Assembly: GCA_012931725.1 (NCBI GenBank)
Contig: CM022948.1
Location: 17,101,098-17,165,097 of the forward strand
Length of the DNA stretch: 64,000 nucleotides
Direction: 5' to 3'
Source of the DNA: Litsea cubeba
Taxonomy: Eukaryota; Streptophyta; Magnoliopsida; Laurales; Lauraceae
How positions within the stretch are numbered: the first letter of the stretch is position 1; the number at the start of each line of letters is the position of its first letter. Positions 47,601 to 58,541 of the stretch are shown here, piece after piece. The notes beneath the pieces were generated by a model that saw only the letters and a list, made by a program, of their open reading frames with translations, was not told the DNA's origin and searched no databases. The position numbers were made by a program, and so were the translations under genes.

Positions 47601-48381
47601 CATAAACTCCTCATAAAGTCCGCCAAGGATAGGCAATCCAGTAATGGCGCTCAGCTCCTCCAAAAAAAAAACTAATCTCACCATTCATCATAACGAAGGT
47701 ATTGGTTTGTGGGAAGAATGACTCCAACATAACCATGAAGGCCTCGTCAGAAAAGATCACGGTCTCCCTAAAGGCGCGGACCGCATCAAAAATCCCGGCT
47801 TCCTTCAAAACGGGGCCACCAATCAGTAGGATGCGATCAGTCCACGACTTCCACTCGAAGTCAGCACTGAAATGGCCACGAAGTCGAAAAGGCTTCACCC
47901 AACTGCTGCCGTCACCACTGAAAATGCCAAGGCCCACCGGTTCCAAATCGACTGACGGATAATCAGAGCCCTGGTAGGCGCTGGCAGGCATCAACCTGTC
48001 CATGTCAGCAGGCGACTTCTCCGCATATCCAGGAGAACCGCCAATAAAAACCTCGGTCTTGATTACATTTGTCCTTCTCACCCAGCTTGGAGGATCTTCC
48101 CTCTTAGAGCACGTGGGGGCAAGGCTCATGATCGAGACGGTGCGATCAAACGTCAACCGGGTAGCAACAGTCTTCTTCTCACCATCAGCTGTGAAAGAGA
48201 ACTGAAAACATCTCCTCTGGTATGTCATGTCATCAGGGACTGCATCACCAAAGAAGAACGTAGGCTTGGGTAAAACACTCTGATCTACCATCACCCATGG
48301 ACGACTGCTTACCATGATCTTATAAATTCCTATCCCTTGAGAGCAAGGGGCAGCATGAGAACTCTCCTGACTTGGCATCAT
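44630..48381 (-). pseudogene. Antisense intron-containing gene of T1: plant mobile domain plus coiled coil
   Basis: Exon 1 runs from the ATG at 48381 to 46021 and encodes an aminotransferase-like plant mobile domain: QTNTFVMMNGEISFF and ITGLPILGGLYEEFM (about 47700-47610), then TSWLGEAIFYRGDGTYIRPH and related blocks. Exons 2-4 and a C-terminal coiled coil (LNILDREVDEGRKHLDHLKA) follow to the stop at 44632-44630. All three introns are in phase 1, judged from T2. Lesions include a frameshift in a homopolymer near 47660 and stops near 46318, 46285, 46115 and 45003. PMD genes are known companions of plant transposons and some were domesticated. Confidence 0.75.
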
Positions 48382-49865
48382 TAAATGAGGATGTGCCAGT
48401 GGATGCTGACGAGCCTCCAGAGAAGAGAAGCCGAGAAGAAGAGACCGTCGGTGAGGGTATGATTCTTCCTTTTTCTCTTTCCATTTCTTTTCATGAGATT
48501 TTTCCATGTTCTGATTTGCTTCTTGTTTTCTGCTTTTCTTTTTTTTTAGCAGAGGAAGATTTGGCGATGCCTGAGGTTCCAACCGATGAAGTGGTGACGG
48601 ATCCTGTCGGGGCACCTGAAGAAGAACCGAGGGACTCTGGAGTGAATCCAGAATCTCCAATTGGTATGACTTCTTTTGTTTTCTTCTTGTTTTTTTTTTG
48701 TGTCTGACTTGGTTTGCTAACATTTTTATTGCCAGCTAACTTGCCACAGGATTCCGATGACTTTGAACCATCGATGGATGCAAATGTTGATGATGCTTCC
48801 GATGAGTTCATGGAGGAAGAGAGTCTTCCGCCAATCGTCGAAGAATGTATTTTGTAGTAATAATCCTGATAATGATTTTCAAACAGGATCATATTCATAC
48901 CTTTTTGTGTTTCTTTGGCAGGTTTTGAAGTGACAGAGGAGGGTCCGTCGCTTCCTTTAGAACCAGAGCAAGTGATGCCAGAGGTTGATCCAGAGGTAGA
49001 GACTCCTGGGACTAGTTCTGACACTGTTGAGGAGATACCTCGTGCTGAGATTCCTTCCCGAACAGGAGCAGCTTCAATTGGAAAGAGTTCTTTTGTTACT
49101 CTTCCAACGAGTGATGACATGTGCAGTCGACCAACGGAGTTGGGCGAATCTTCAGCTGGGGCATCTCTTCTTTTTGCAAAGAAGGTGGTGGTGCGGGTTC
49201 TGAGCTCTTGGATTGAGACTCTGTTTTCTGGGCATTTAGATGCCGGATTTGGGATGATCCAACATGTGCGTGAGATTCTCAGTGATGCCGAAGAGGCTGG
49301 TCTGGATGTCACAAGTGCCAGGGCGATTGTTGATAGGATCATTGAGGTGGGTGACAGGTGGTTTGAGACCATGGGTTTTCCTGACGGCCAGTTTTTCAAA
49401 GAGATGTTCCTGGACCCTACAGATAAGGCTCAGTCTAACCTGGATGAGGCTACACAAAGCTGGAAGTAGATAGTCCGAGAGAAGAACTTAGAAGAGCTAA
49501 CCATCATTGGGCTGGCACATGACCTTAACATCCTTGATAGGGAGGTCGATGAGGCCAGCAAACGTCTTGAGCATCTGCAGGCACAAGTCGCTACCAAATG
49601 GACTGCAATAACAGAGGCTCGTGACAGGGAGAGTGCTCTGATTCGCAGGGTTCCAGATGCCGATCGAGTTCTTAAAAGGAAGTCTGAAGAGAACAAACAA
49701 TGGCAAACTGCTCGGGATAAGCTTCTCGGTGCGAAAGAAGGATTACAGCCCACCCCAGTATCTCATGGCAAGTTCTTGAAGAATTGTGCCCTGGAATCCC
49801 TGACGGCTGAGGCCAAAAGTTTGCTTGAGGAGCTGAACTCTTGGCTGGAGACCATTTTTGATTGA
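48372..49865 (+). pseudogene. Antisense gene of T2: 3' exons only
   Basis: Exon pieces 48372-48456, 48550-48663, 48736-48846 and 48922-49865 join in phase 1 at GT...AG introns to read NEDVPVDADEPPEK, EEDLAMPEVPTDEVVTDP, NLPQDSDDFEPSMD and FEVTEEGPSLPLEPEQ. The last exon contains DAGFGMIQHVREILSDAEE and ends with a coiled coil and ELNSWLETIFD. A TAG at about 49467 interrupts it, whereas the T1 copy has a sense codon there and a different stop. The PMD exon is missing because T2 is cut at its fusion with T1. Confidence 0.75.
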
Positions 49866-51115
49866 GCTCTTGTTTTTTTTTTTTTAACAGAAACCGTCCT
49901 TCTTTTTTTTTTTGTACCATTTGTATTTTTTTGGTACTTTTTTTTTTGTAGTGCTTGTGAACACTTTTTTTTTGGTACCACATGTATTTTTTTTGGTACT
50001 CTTTTTTTTTTATTTTCCCTACGCTCACTTAAATCTTTTTGTGATGAAAGTAATTGCTAAAAGGGATGCTCTTTTTTTTGTTTTCCCTACGCTCACTTAA
50101 ATCTTTTTGTGATAAAAGTAATTGCTAAATGGGATACACTTTTTTTTTTGTTTTCCCTACGCTCACTTAAAACTTTTTGTGATAAAAGTAATTGCTAAAT
50201 GGGATTTGATCAAAAGCTTGTTATTTTGTGAAAATCTTTTGTCAAATGATTGTTTTGGCATGGAAGCCAGATTTTTGTTTGTGACATGGAAGCCGATTTT
50301 GGCATGAGAGCCATCTTTTTTGTGGCATTGATAGCCGAGTTTGTTTTGTGGCATCTATAGCCGGGTTTGTGGCATTAATAGCTGGGTTTTTTGAAAGCCA
50401 ATTTTTTTGTTTGTGGCATTGATAACCGGTTTGTGGCATTTATAGCCTGTTTTGGTGGCATCTATAGCCGTTTTTGTGGCATTTATAGCCGGTTTGGTTT
50501 CAAAATGCAAGTATCGACTAAAAGTCGCCTCCCTGCTGAATGTTCTTGCAAGTATCGATGGAATGTCGCATCCTTGCTCATTCGGTTGCGAGTATCGATG
50601 GAATGTCGCATCCTCGCGAATTTGGGTGCAAGTATCGATGGAATGTCGCATCCTTGCTTTTCAAAAATTTTGGTTTTACGGGTACTGACTTGATGTCGTT
50701 TCCCCACGATTTTTTTAAAATTTGTGGTTTTCTCGAACCTTTGGGTTATGGATATCAACTGAAATGTTGCGTCTCCATGGTTTTTTAGGTTTTTTTGAAC
50801 CTTTGAAATTTGGGTTATGGATATCAACTGAAATGTCGCGTCTCCACGGTTTTTAGGTTTTTTTTTAACCTTTTAAATTTGGGTTGTGGATATCAACTGA
50901 AATATCGCGTCTCTACGGTTTTTAGGTTTTTTTTTTTGAACCTTTGAAATTTGGGTTGTGGATATCAACTGAAATGTTGCATCTCCACGGTTTTGGATTT
51001 TGCAAGTATCGATGAAATGTCGCTTCCCTGCAATTTTGGAAGTGTCGAACGTGGTTCGTATGCTTCCGATTTGTGCGAGTATCGACTAAGCGTCGCTTCC
51101 CCGTGGTTTTTTTTT
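49866..51115 (-). repeat. 3' region of T2 with the same tandem-repeat families
   Basis: This is the reverse-orientation counterpart of 43480-44630. It contains three units of TTTTCCCTACGCTCACTTAA (50010-50170), about ten GGCATTNATAGCC units (50275-50500) and the GTATCGA...GCGAC family (50510-51090). Pairwise agreement with T1 is high but not perfect. Confidence 0.85.
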
Positions 51116-51165
51116 TTTTGAAAAACCATTTTTTTTGTTTAAAGACACGAGAGAAAACCTTGTCG

Positions 51166-53628
51166 ATGACGTAGGGTCATAGCCGACTGGGTTTTGAGCG
51201 TCATAGCCCATTTTCTTCATAATAGCTTGTGTCATAGAACTATGTAAGGATAGTTGATGCATACCTTCATTTTGGAAAGGTTCAAGCATGGAGTTTGATG
51301 AAGAAGCATCCGATCTATGGAAGAAGATCGGCTTTTCCTTTGCTGAAGTTGCTGGAACAACGAAGGAAGCTGACGTAGGATCTTCTATGTCAGAAGTTGT
51401 CTCCATTGGAGTGAGAGCAGGCTGAACTTGCTGAGTGTCAGCTTGGCTTGACGATGTGTCGTCTTCTGGCTCTGAATCCGAATCCGTGTCTTGCATGATA
51501 GACACGAAAGAGACAACAAATTTGCCCCCAGGCTTTTGCTTTGCCTTCTTCACTTTAGTTGTGATGACCAAAGGCTTTGACGGTTTGAGGGAGATGATGA
51601 AGGGAGTTTGAATGCTCTCTTCGGATTTACCGGATGATTTGTTTTCTTCCAGTGATTATTGAGGAGCCTTGCCTTTATCTTTCTGGTGATTTTCGACAAA
51701 CGATGTTTTTTGCTTCTCCTCTTCTTCTTTTTCAACTTCATACATCTGTGAGTCTGCAAAGTGGACTTCTTTACCTTTGAAGGGTTTTCTGTCCGCGAAG
51801 ACTCGATGTTTCATGCCGTCGTCGCCAACGAACTTGATGCATTGATGTAAAGTTGAAGGGACAACACCATTCTCGTGGATCCAAGGGCGTCCAAGAAGGA
51901 TGTTGTAGCATGAAGGGGTTTTTATTGCATACACAGTGACCTCAGAAATAAGATCACCGATCTGCAACTTGAACCTGATTTTGCCGAAAGGCCTTTGAGT
52001 ACTCCCATCGTATCCAAAGATAGATACAGATGTGTGGCTTAGTTTGCTGGGTGGGATGCCCAACTCTTCGAGAGCCGATGTGGAGATGAGGTTTAGTGCA
52101 GAACCTGGGTTGATCTGAACTCTGTGCATAGGCATTTCCTTGATGTACCCTGTGAAGTACAGGGGTCGATTATGCCTTGTTTCGCCAAGTAGGAGGTCAT
52201 CCTTTGTGAAGGCGATGGTTGCACTGGCTGCTTTTTTAACGGAGAGGCATTCAATGCATGATCCTTCAATTTTCTTCTTTTCTCCCTTTGAGGAGGCTTC
52301 TGAGTTTTTGACCTGGTAATCCATTTCAATTTGGAGGACTTGCAGGGCATGTTTGTCGACATCCTCATTCAACTTTTGTAATTCTGAGATGAGATTATCA
52401 CGAGTGTGCGGAGACATTCGCAACAAATCTAGGATGTGTAGACGTGCAGGTATGTGCTTGAAGTGTTCAATCAAGTCATACTTGAAAGCCTCCGTAGGGC
52501 CTGCATGTTCATCATTGTTGCCACTAGGGCGCTTACAACATCTTTTCCCGAAGGATTTACATATGTAAAGGAAGATTGGTTGTAATTTTTGTGGTAGTCC
52601 CGGCCAGAGCGAGTGCCTCTACCAACTTCGAGAGCTTCTTGAGAAGGGTCTTCGTTTGGAAGATTGTCTTTAGGATCAAAAGGCTGTCGTTTTTCATTTA
52701 CTGAGGATGTATCAGCAGCGGAGTTGCCATCCTCAGTGATTGTGTTGCACGGAGCATTTTTCGGGAGCAAGTCCTAAACAACATCCAGCAACCTTTCTTC
52801 TTCATTGACCAATTCATTGTCCCAAGCATCAATAGCTGGGAATTCTTCAGTCAGGAAGGGTGTGAACTTTGAAGTCACAGTCTCAGGAGAAGAAACCTGA
52901 GAGGGTGTCATCTCAGTGAAAGTCACGTGAGATGAGGTGGCTCCAGAAGATACATTGCTAGGCATCGTCGGAGTGTAAGTGCTCTCATCAGACGATGCTT
53001 CGGAAGAGCTATAATCCCGAATTATTACATTACAGGAAGCTTTGACGGGAGACGTTGCCTGATCGGAGTCAGACTCATCCTCGGATGTAAGATGATCGTC
53101 TATCCAGCAATTTTCTCCATTTTCAGGAGTTAAGGGAGGATGTACCTGATGGTCTTCAAGGACTTCAGGCTTTGGATTGCGAGGAGGCTCGTTGACGTGG
53201 TCTTGCTCTTGTTCTAGAGCGAGACGCTGCAAGATCCTTACATATTCTTCAAGATCAGGCATGGGAGCCAAATCTTCTTCTTCATCAGCTCTTTGTGGCT
53301 CAACAATGTTGATTTCCACTGGAGCAATGATGGGTGCTGGTTCAACAACATTTTCTTGTACAGCCTCTTGGTCTTCTTCATCATCAGACCAGGATCCTTG
53401 TGGCTGTCGGGGGTTATACCAGATTACTGGCATAAGATGAGACTCAGGAACCCATTCTTCATCGAAGAAATATTCTCCTGTTTCAAGGGACTCCTCCCAC
53501 TCGTCTGTGTAGTTGGATTCGAATCCATCATCGGTGTCGCTGGACTCGTATCCATCAATGGAGAATCCAACTACCGAATTGCAAGAGTATGATACCTCCT
53601 GTGTGGCTTCTTTGAATTGAGATGGCAT
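51166..53628 (-). pseudogene. T2 gag-protease linker, protease and G-patch start
   Basis: From 53628 an acidic linker (SSDTDDGFESNYTDEWEESL) leads to FTPFLTEEFPAIDAWDNE, a stop at 52774, then NEKRQPFDPKDNLPNE and the protease: YFTGYIKEMPMHRVQINPGS. The catalytic aspartate is Asn here (codon 52111-52109), so this protease could not act. It continues LLGRPWIHENGVVPSTLHQC, a charged region and the G-patch start KKMGYDAQNPVG, after which the pol deletion begins. Confidence 0.85.
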
Positions 53629-53832
53629 GAAATCACTGAGAGTGAATTTTCTTACCCCCTTTGAAGTCTCTGGAAGGGATGTTTTTGTTGCCTCCAGTGA
53701 AGCGGTAGAGGAAGCCTCTGCCTTTTCTTTGACTTCTTGTTTTGGCTGGGTCTTCTCTTGCCGTTTGAGCTTGAGGAGATATTTCCTAGCCTGCCTTCAC
53801 TGTTGAGCTGTAGGCTTTGTTTTCGCAACCTC

Positions 53833-55283
53833 TCAATTTTCATCTTCCAGGAGATCGGGATGTACCCATATGGGTTGTCCGTCTGGTGTCGGGTAAGGAA
53901 CCAGTTTTTCGGACGCTTGGATTGAGTTTATCACCTTGAAGGAAGTAGTGATCTTCTTCTTTGGTGATTTTGATGTTTGTCCATATGTCACCATGTTGAC
54001 GGAGGCAGACCCATAGTTTTTGTCAAAGGTGATGACTCCGTTTTTCCACATCTCGTTTATTTTCTCCCTCACAACAAAGCATTGATTGAGAGGATGTGAG
54101 ATCATCTGGTGGTATGGACAGTACCGAGGATCGTTGGTCTTGCCAACATCACTCGGTCTTTTTGGTTCAGGCAAGGTGAGCTTGCCGTTTGCCACAAGAG
54201 CCCCGAAGATTTCATCAACGTCTTCATCAAACGGGTATTCCTTCTCTACTCGTTCTTTGAAGGCATCTGAGAGTTCAGGTCTCTTACCAGCAACTTTATT
54301 TTCAGCTTTCTTTGGTGGCTGAGGAGCTGACTTGGTCTGCACATTGAGGACCTCTTTTTTCTTTGGTTTAGAGGTTGCAATGGCGGTTGGCTCTTTTCTT
54401 GATGATTTCTGACTGTTGAGGTCTTTAATCACCGTTTCAGCTTCCATGGAAGCTTCTAGGAGTTCTCCCAGGTTTTTTGATTTGTTGCTGATGATCATGG
54501 AGCGGATTCTGGCTCTCATGTTGTTTCAGCAGATGTCGACTAGAGACGCTTGTGGCAATACATCAGAGCATTTGTATGCCATTGCTTTCCACTTGTGAAT
54601 GAAGTCATATGTTGACTCATCCTCCCACTGTTTTAGGCTGCACAGCTGAGCCATAGTAGCGGGATGATCCTCACCTTTGAAGTGAGTTAGGAAACGTGTC
54701 TCTAGCATGGCCTAGTTTTGAATGGAGTCCTCTGGCAGAGTGGAGTACCAATCGAAGGCCGTACCTTTTAAGGTACTTGCAAAGAGGCGGATCTTGAGTG
54801 CATCTTGATCCACGATAGCTCCCGTCAGGATCTTGAAGTGCATGACGTACTGTCTGGCTGATCCTTTCCCCGTATATGTTTGGAGAGTAGGATGCTTGAA
54901 TTTTGTAGGGAACGGGACCGAGTCTATCCATAAGGGATATGGTGGCTTGTTCCCATGCTCTTTGAGTATATCCTCTTCTTTTGCTTTGGCGAGGACACTG
55001 TCTACGTCCTTTTGGTAAGGGCGCGTGACTCATTTTCTTCTCCATTTATCTCATCGTCTTGATGATTCGGAGGAGGTTCATTGTTCGCCTGATTTTGAAA
55101 GGCAAGGAGAAGGTTTTCCATTAGAGTTTCAATCCTCTGTTGTCCTTGTTCCAACTGCTGGATGTGGGTGATTGCATCATCTTGAGGTGGAATGCGGGGT
55201 GGTGGCTCAAAATTTGTAGCCAAGACGTTCATCCTTCGTGATTCGAACGAAGAAACTGTCCTGGTGACTGAGCTAGGGCTCAT
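53833..55283 (-). pseudogene. T2 gag
   Basis: The start at 55283 reads MSPSSVTRTVSSFESRRMNV, with a coiled-coil segment (HIQQLEQGQQRIETLMENLL). Capsid-type sequence follows across frames: FKGEDHPATMAQLCSLKQWE and DFIHKWKAMAYKCS. From 54519 it continues to a CPYHQMISHPLNQC block in place of a CCHC knuckle, as is usual in this lineage, and ends at 53833. At least three frameshifts and a stop near 54528 divide it. Confidence 0.85.
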
Positions 55284-55431
55284 TCTTTTTTAAGAAGAGC
55301 TTGAGGAAGGATCACTCTGCCGTCCTTTGCTTAAAGGAGTAGGGGATTCTTCTTAATGTCTTCTTGTCCTGGAGACGCTGCGGGTCATAGGACGTCGGAC
55401 ATGGATTTTGGATGCTGACTTTTGGCGTCTT

Positions 55432-56394
55432 CTATTTTTCCAACCATATGGACGGCAACAACTTGGTTGGGTCTTTCGTTTTCGACCCATTTGGGAGAGA
55501 CTTGAAGTGTAGGTGGCGGGTCCTTTGCTTCTCTAGTCTCTTTTGCCGATACGACGCGCGGCGGCGTATACGATGAGCAATTTGAGTTTCGGTCAGCTCT
55601 GGCTGGGCTTTAACGATGAAGGATGTACTCCCTCGGGCGCAGTAGCCGAGCCTGTCTTCTTTGTAGCTGGGCAAGGACAGGATGCGAACCCTGTCCTTCG
55701 CCTGTTGCAGCGAAGCTTTGAATTTTTGGAGTTCGGCCCCTGTAGAGATGAAGGGTCGAACTGCAGGTTTATAGGCCTTAGCAGGTGCTTGCAGAGGCCT
55801 TGTGATGCATGATCTGATTTTGGGCTTGTAGGAACAAGCCGGCTCATGCTGGTTTGACTTGGGAGTCAGATTGGAGATGGGTCTCTCCTCTTTCATGTAG
55901 GCAATAGGGTAGAACTGGTTCTCCTTGAGTGGGGCCAGGAATGCTGGCTTAGTGGATGTCTGGGACCTTCTCTGTTTTGGTGAAGGTCTTGGGGACCAAG
56001 TCTTGGGATAGACCTGGTCGTTTGCTGGTCGAGGCTTCGTGGGGCTGCCACGGGCTTCGGGCCTTCTGGTGCTTGCCTTTGGTGTCATGGTAGTGACACG
56101 TTGAGAGGCGAGTTTCTGTTTCTTAGAAGGAGCAGCTTGTTCCTCGGGAAGTGGGAATGGTCCCAGCGTCCCAAAGACGATAGTCCAGGGAGTCGAGGTC
56201 GACTCGGAGCTCAGAGAGTTGCCGAGGGAGTTGACGCTTCGGCAGCTAATGGGGCGCTTGTAGGTGCGCGTAGTTTGCTTATGTTGAAGCATGACTTGGT
56301 GCTTGGTCTCATCGAAAGTAATGGTAAGTGATGTTGCATTGTTAGTTTTTTTTTCAAAAATTTCTGAAACAAGACCACATCCATTAGTAATCAC
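55432..56394 (-). CDS. T2 ORF1, extra ORF upstream of gag (320 residues)
   Basis: An uninterrupted frame of 320 codons starting at 56394, 150 bp upstream of gag. The protein is basic and rich in Pro, Ser, Lys and Arg (for example PRPSPKQRRSQTSTKP), with an N-terminal block ATSLTITFDETKHQVMLQH and a C-terminal run AHRIRRRASYRQKRLEKQR. I recognise no domain. An extra ORF at this position is known in Ogre and related Tat elements. It is the longest intact frame in T2. Confidence 0.6.
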   Translation of the reverse strand: MITNGCGLVSEIFEKKTNNATSLTITFDETKHQVMLQHKQTTRTYKRPISCRSVNSLGNSLSSESTSTPWTIVFGTLGPFPLPEEQAAPSKKQKLASQRVTTMTPKASTRRPEARGSPTKPRPANDQVYPKTWSPRPSPKQRRSQTSTKPAFLAPLKENQFYPIAYMKEERPISNLTPKSNQHEPACSYKPKIRSCITRPLQAPAKAYKPAVRPFISTGAELQKFKASLQQAKDRVRILSLPSYKEDRLGYCARGSTSFIVKAQPELTETQIAHRIRRRASYRQKRLEKQRTRHLHFKSLPNGSKTKDPTKLLPSIWLEK

Positions 56395-57394
56395 AAGAAT
56401 ATAATGATCATAAATGGGAAGTTCTATGGTTTTGTCTTTTCAAATCGCTCGAGGGAGATGACCCAAGCAATATGAAGAAGGCAAAACGCCATAGAGGGTA
56501 CAATTGTTCTGATCGCAGGTGCCCAGAATGAGCGTCCCAGTGACTGCTAGAAGCAATTGTGAACTTAAATTCGACTTATCGAGAAGCAGAGCTTGCTCGA
56601 GGTAAGAAGAATATAAAGTTAGAGTTGCAAATGTGCCGGTCGCAATACAGTAGACCCTGAAAGGGCATGCTAGTACCGCTAGACACAAATGTTTTGAGAC
56701 CGCATCCATGAGATGAGATTCTCCGTTTTGAAAGGTCAAGATTGGATTCATCAAAGAGAGCAGATGGTATTCCGATCTGAACACGGGCTCAGCGATTTCC
56801 GCGAGCGCCAGTGCTCAGAAAGAAATGAACCATAATTTCTCGGATCTGAATCCAAAAATGACGAGTTTTTTTTTAAAGGCCAATATCGGGTTCATCAAAG
56901 AGAGCAAAAGGTACTCCAATCTGAACACGGGCTCAGCGATTTCCGCGAGCGCCAGTGTTCAGAAAGGAGAAGACCAAGATTTCTCCAATCTAAACCCAAA
57001 ATGACGGAAGTTTTTTTTTTTGAAGTTTTTTTTTTAAATCTTTTTTTTAATTTTTAATTTATAATTTTTTTTTAAGATTTTTTTTGAAAATTTTTTTTTA
57101 TTTTTTTTTAAATTTTTATTTTTGAAAAATTTTATTTAAAAGACGAGAGAGTATACATAGGCCTCCTAACCCGATCTTATGAAATCTCGATTGATAGAAT
57201 TGCCCCCAGGTAAGGGTAGGATTACTTAATGAACCCGTTTGGAGGACCCTTACCTAGAACAGTCAAGCTGTCTCCACGCTCTGGACAAGGCTTTTCTTTA
57301 ATCAACCATGATCAAAGAACGCAATTGGTTTAACCTTAGTGGTCTATGTCTTTTTTTATTTATTTTTTTTTATTTATTTTTTTTTATTTTTTGA
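56395..57394 (-). other. Leader region of T2, no gene seen
   Basis: Contains two copies of a block with AACACGGGCTCAGCGATTTC (56782-56870 and 56924-57005), a long T-rich run (57007-57165), and an inverted pair AGGTAAGGGT/ACCCTTACCT (57208-57217, 57246-57255) that could form a 10-bp stem. Confidence 0.6.
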
Positions 57395-58315
57395 TTTTTA
57401 ATAAACTCATCGAAGAGAAACGATGGCCCAAAACCTTAGTCGAACAGGCTCAACATTTCTGCAAGCACGATGAATGATAGGAATGGATCACGGTTTCTCA
57501 ATTTTGAATCCAAAATGAAAAATCTGATATTTTTTGTTTTTTTTGGTTTTTTTTTTTCTAGATCTTTAATGAAATCATCGAAGAGAAACGATGGCCCAAA
57601 ACCTCAGTCGAACAGGCTCAACATTTCTGCAAGCATGATGAACGATAGGAAAGGATCAAGGTTTCTCAATTTTGAATCCAAAAAGAAAAATCTGATTGTT
57701 TTTTTAGATCTTTAATGAACTCATCGAAGAGAAACGATGGCCCAAAACCTTAGTCGAACAGGCTCAACATTTCTGCAAGCACGATGAACGATAGGAAATG
57801 ATCAAAGTTTCTCAATTTTGAATTCAAAATGGAAAAATCTGATTTTTTTTTTTTTAGATCTTTAATGAACTCATCGAAGAGAAACGATGGCCCAAAACCT
57901 TAGTCGAACAGGCTCAACATTTCTGCAAGCACGATGAACTAAAGGATCAAGGTTTCTCAATTTTGAATCCAAAATGAAAAATCTGTTTTTTTTTTTTTTT
58001 TTTTTTTTTTTTAGATCTTTAATGAACTCATCGAAGAGAAACGATGGCCCAAAACCTTAGTCGAACATGCTCAACATTTCTGCAAGCACGATGAACGATA
58101 GGAAATGATCAAGGTTTCTCAATTTTGAATCCAAAATGAAAAATTTGATTTTTTTTTTGTTTTTTTTTTAGATCTTTAATGAACTCATCGAAGAGAAACG
58201 ATGGCCCAAAACCATAGTCGAACAGGCTCAACATTTCTGCAAGCACGATGAACGATAGGAAAGGATCAAGGTTTCTCAATTTTGAATCCAAAATGAAAAA
58301 TCTGATTTTTTATTT
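57395..58315 (-). repeat. Six-unit tandem array, about 145-165 bp per unit
   Basis: The block AACTCATCGAAGAGAAACGA with flanking GATGGCCCAAAACC starts units at about 57398, 57563, 57711, 57861, 58017 and 58174. Units are nearly identical; length varies mainly through the poly-T run that separates them (longest at 57987-58012). It lies upstream of ORF1 in the T2 leader. Confidence 0.92.
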
Positions 58316-58541
58316 TTTATTTTTTGAAAAGAGAAAGAGTGGAAATAAACTCAAAGAATTAGAAATTTCCAAAAAATCTCATCTCATTTTTTTTAGATGC
58401 GGAATCCAACATAGGCCACCAATTAGAAAGCAGCCAAGGAATCGAGAAAAGAAATATAAGCATAGAGCAAAAGATATGATATGCAAATATTTCATTTCTA
58501 GCATCGTGTTCTCAAATGAACGAGTCCCACCGGGTGGAGCC

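Larger units (their letters stand above)
36533..48381 (+). mobile_element. Tat-lineage Ty3/gypsy element, copy T1 (gag deleted, inverted partner of T2)
   Basis: On the + strand it has a putative leader, protease, G-patch, RT, RNase H, a second RNase H, integrase, a long repeat-rich 3' region, and an intron-containing gene on the opposite strand. A second, plant-type RNase H between RNase H and integrase is diagnostic of the Tat clade. The gag and ORF1 parts seen in T2 are absent. At 48372-48381 it is fused to T2 in inverted orientation, so no 3' LTR is present. Confidence 0.85.
48372..58541 (-). mobile_element. Tat-lineage Ty3/gypsy element, copy T2 (pol deleted)
   Basis: On the minus strand it has a repeat-rich leader, ORF1, gag, a gag-protease linker and protease. 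It then jumps to the 3' region and the antisense gene, with about 4.2 kb of pol missing relative to T1. Its left end is the inverted fusion with T1 at about 48372. The right end is cut by the copia element at 58542, and no LTR was recognised. Confidence 0.8.

Noticed and set aside
48491..49399. 302-codon frame on the minus strand opposite the T2 antisense gene
   Set aside because: It is the complement of the exons on the + strand, crosses their introns, and has no protein-like motif of its own.
43480..51140. Inverted repeat as an assembly fold-back artefact
   Set aside because: The two arms differ by many substitutions, carry different stop codons and have different deletions, so they are two real copies.
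54086..56331. Plus-strand frames opposite T2 gag and ORF1
   Set aside because: Shadows of the minus-strand genes, with no homology of their own.
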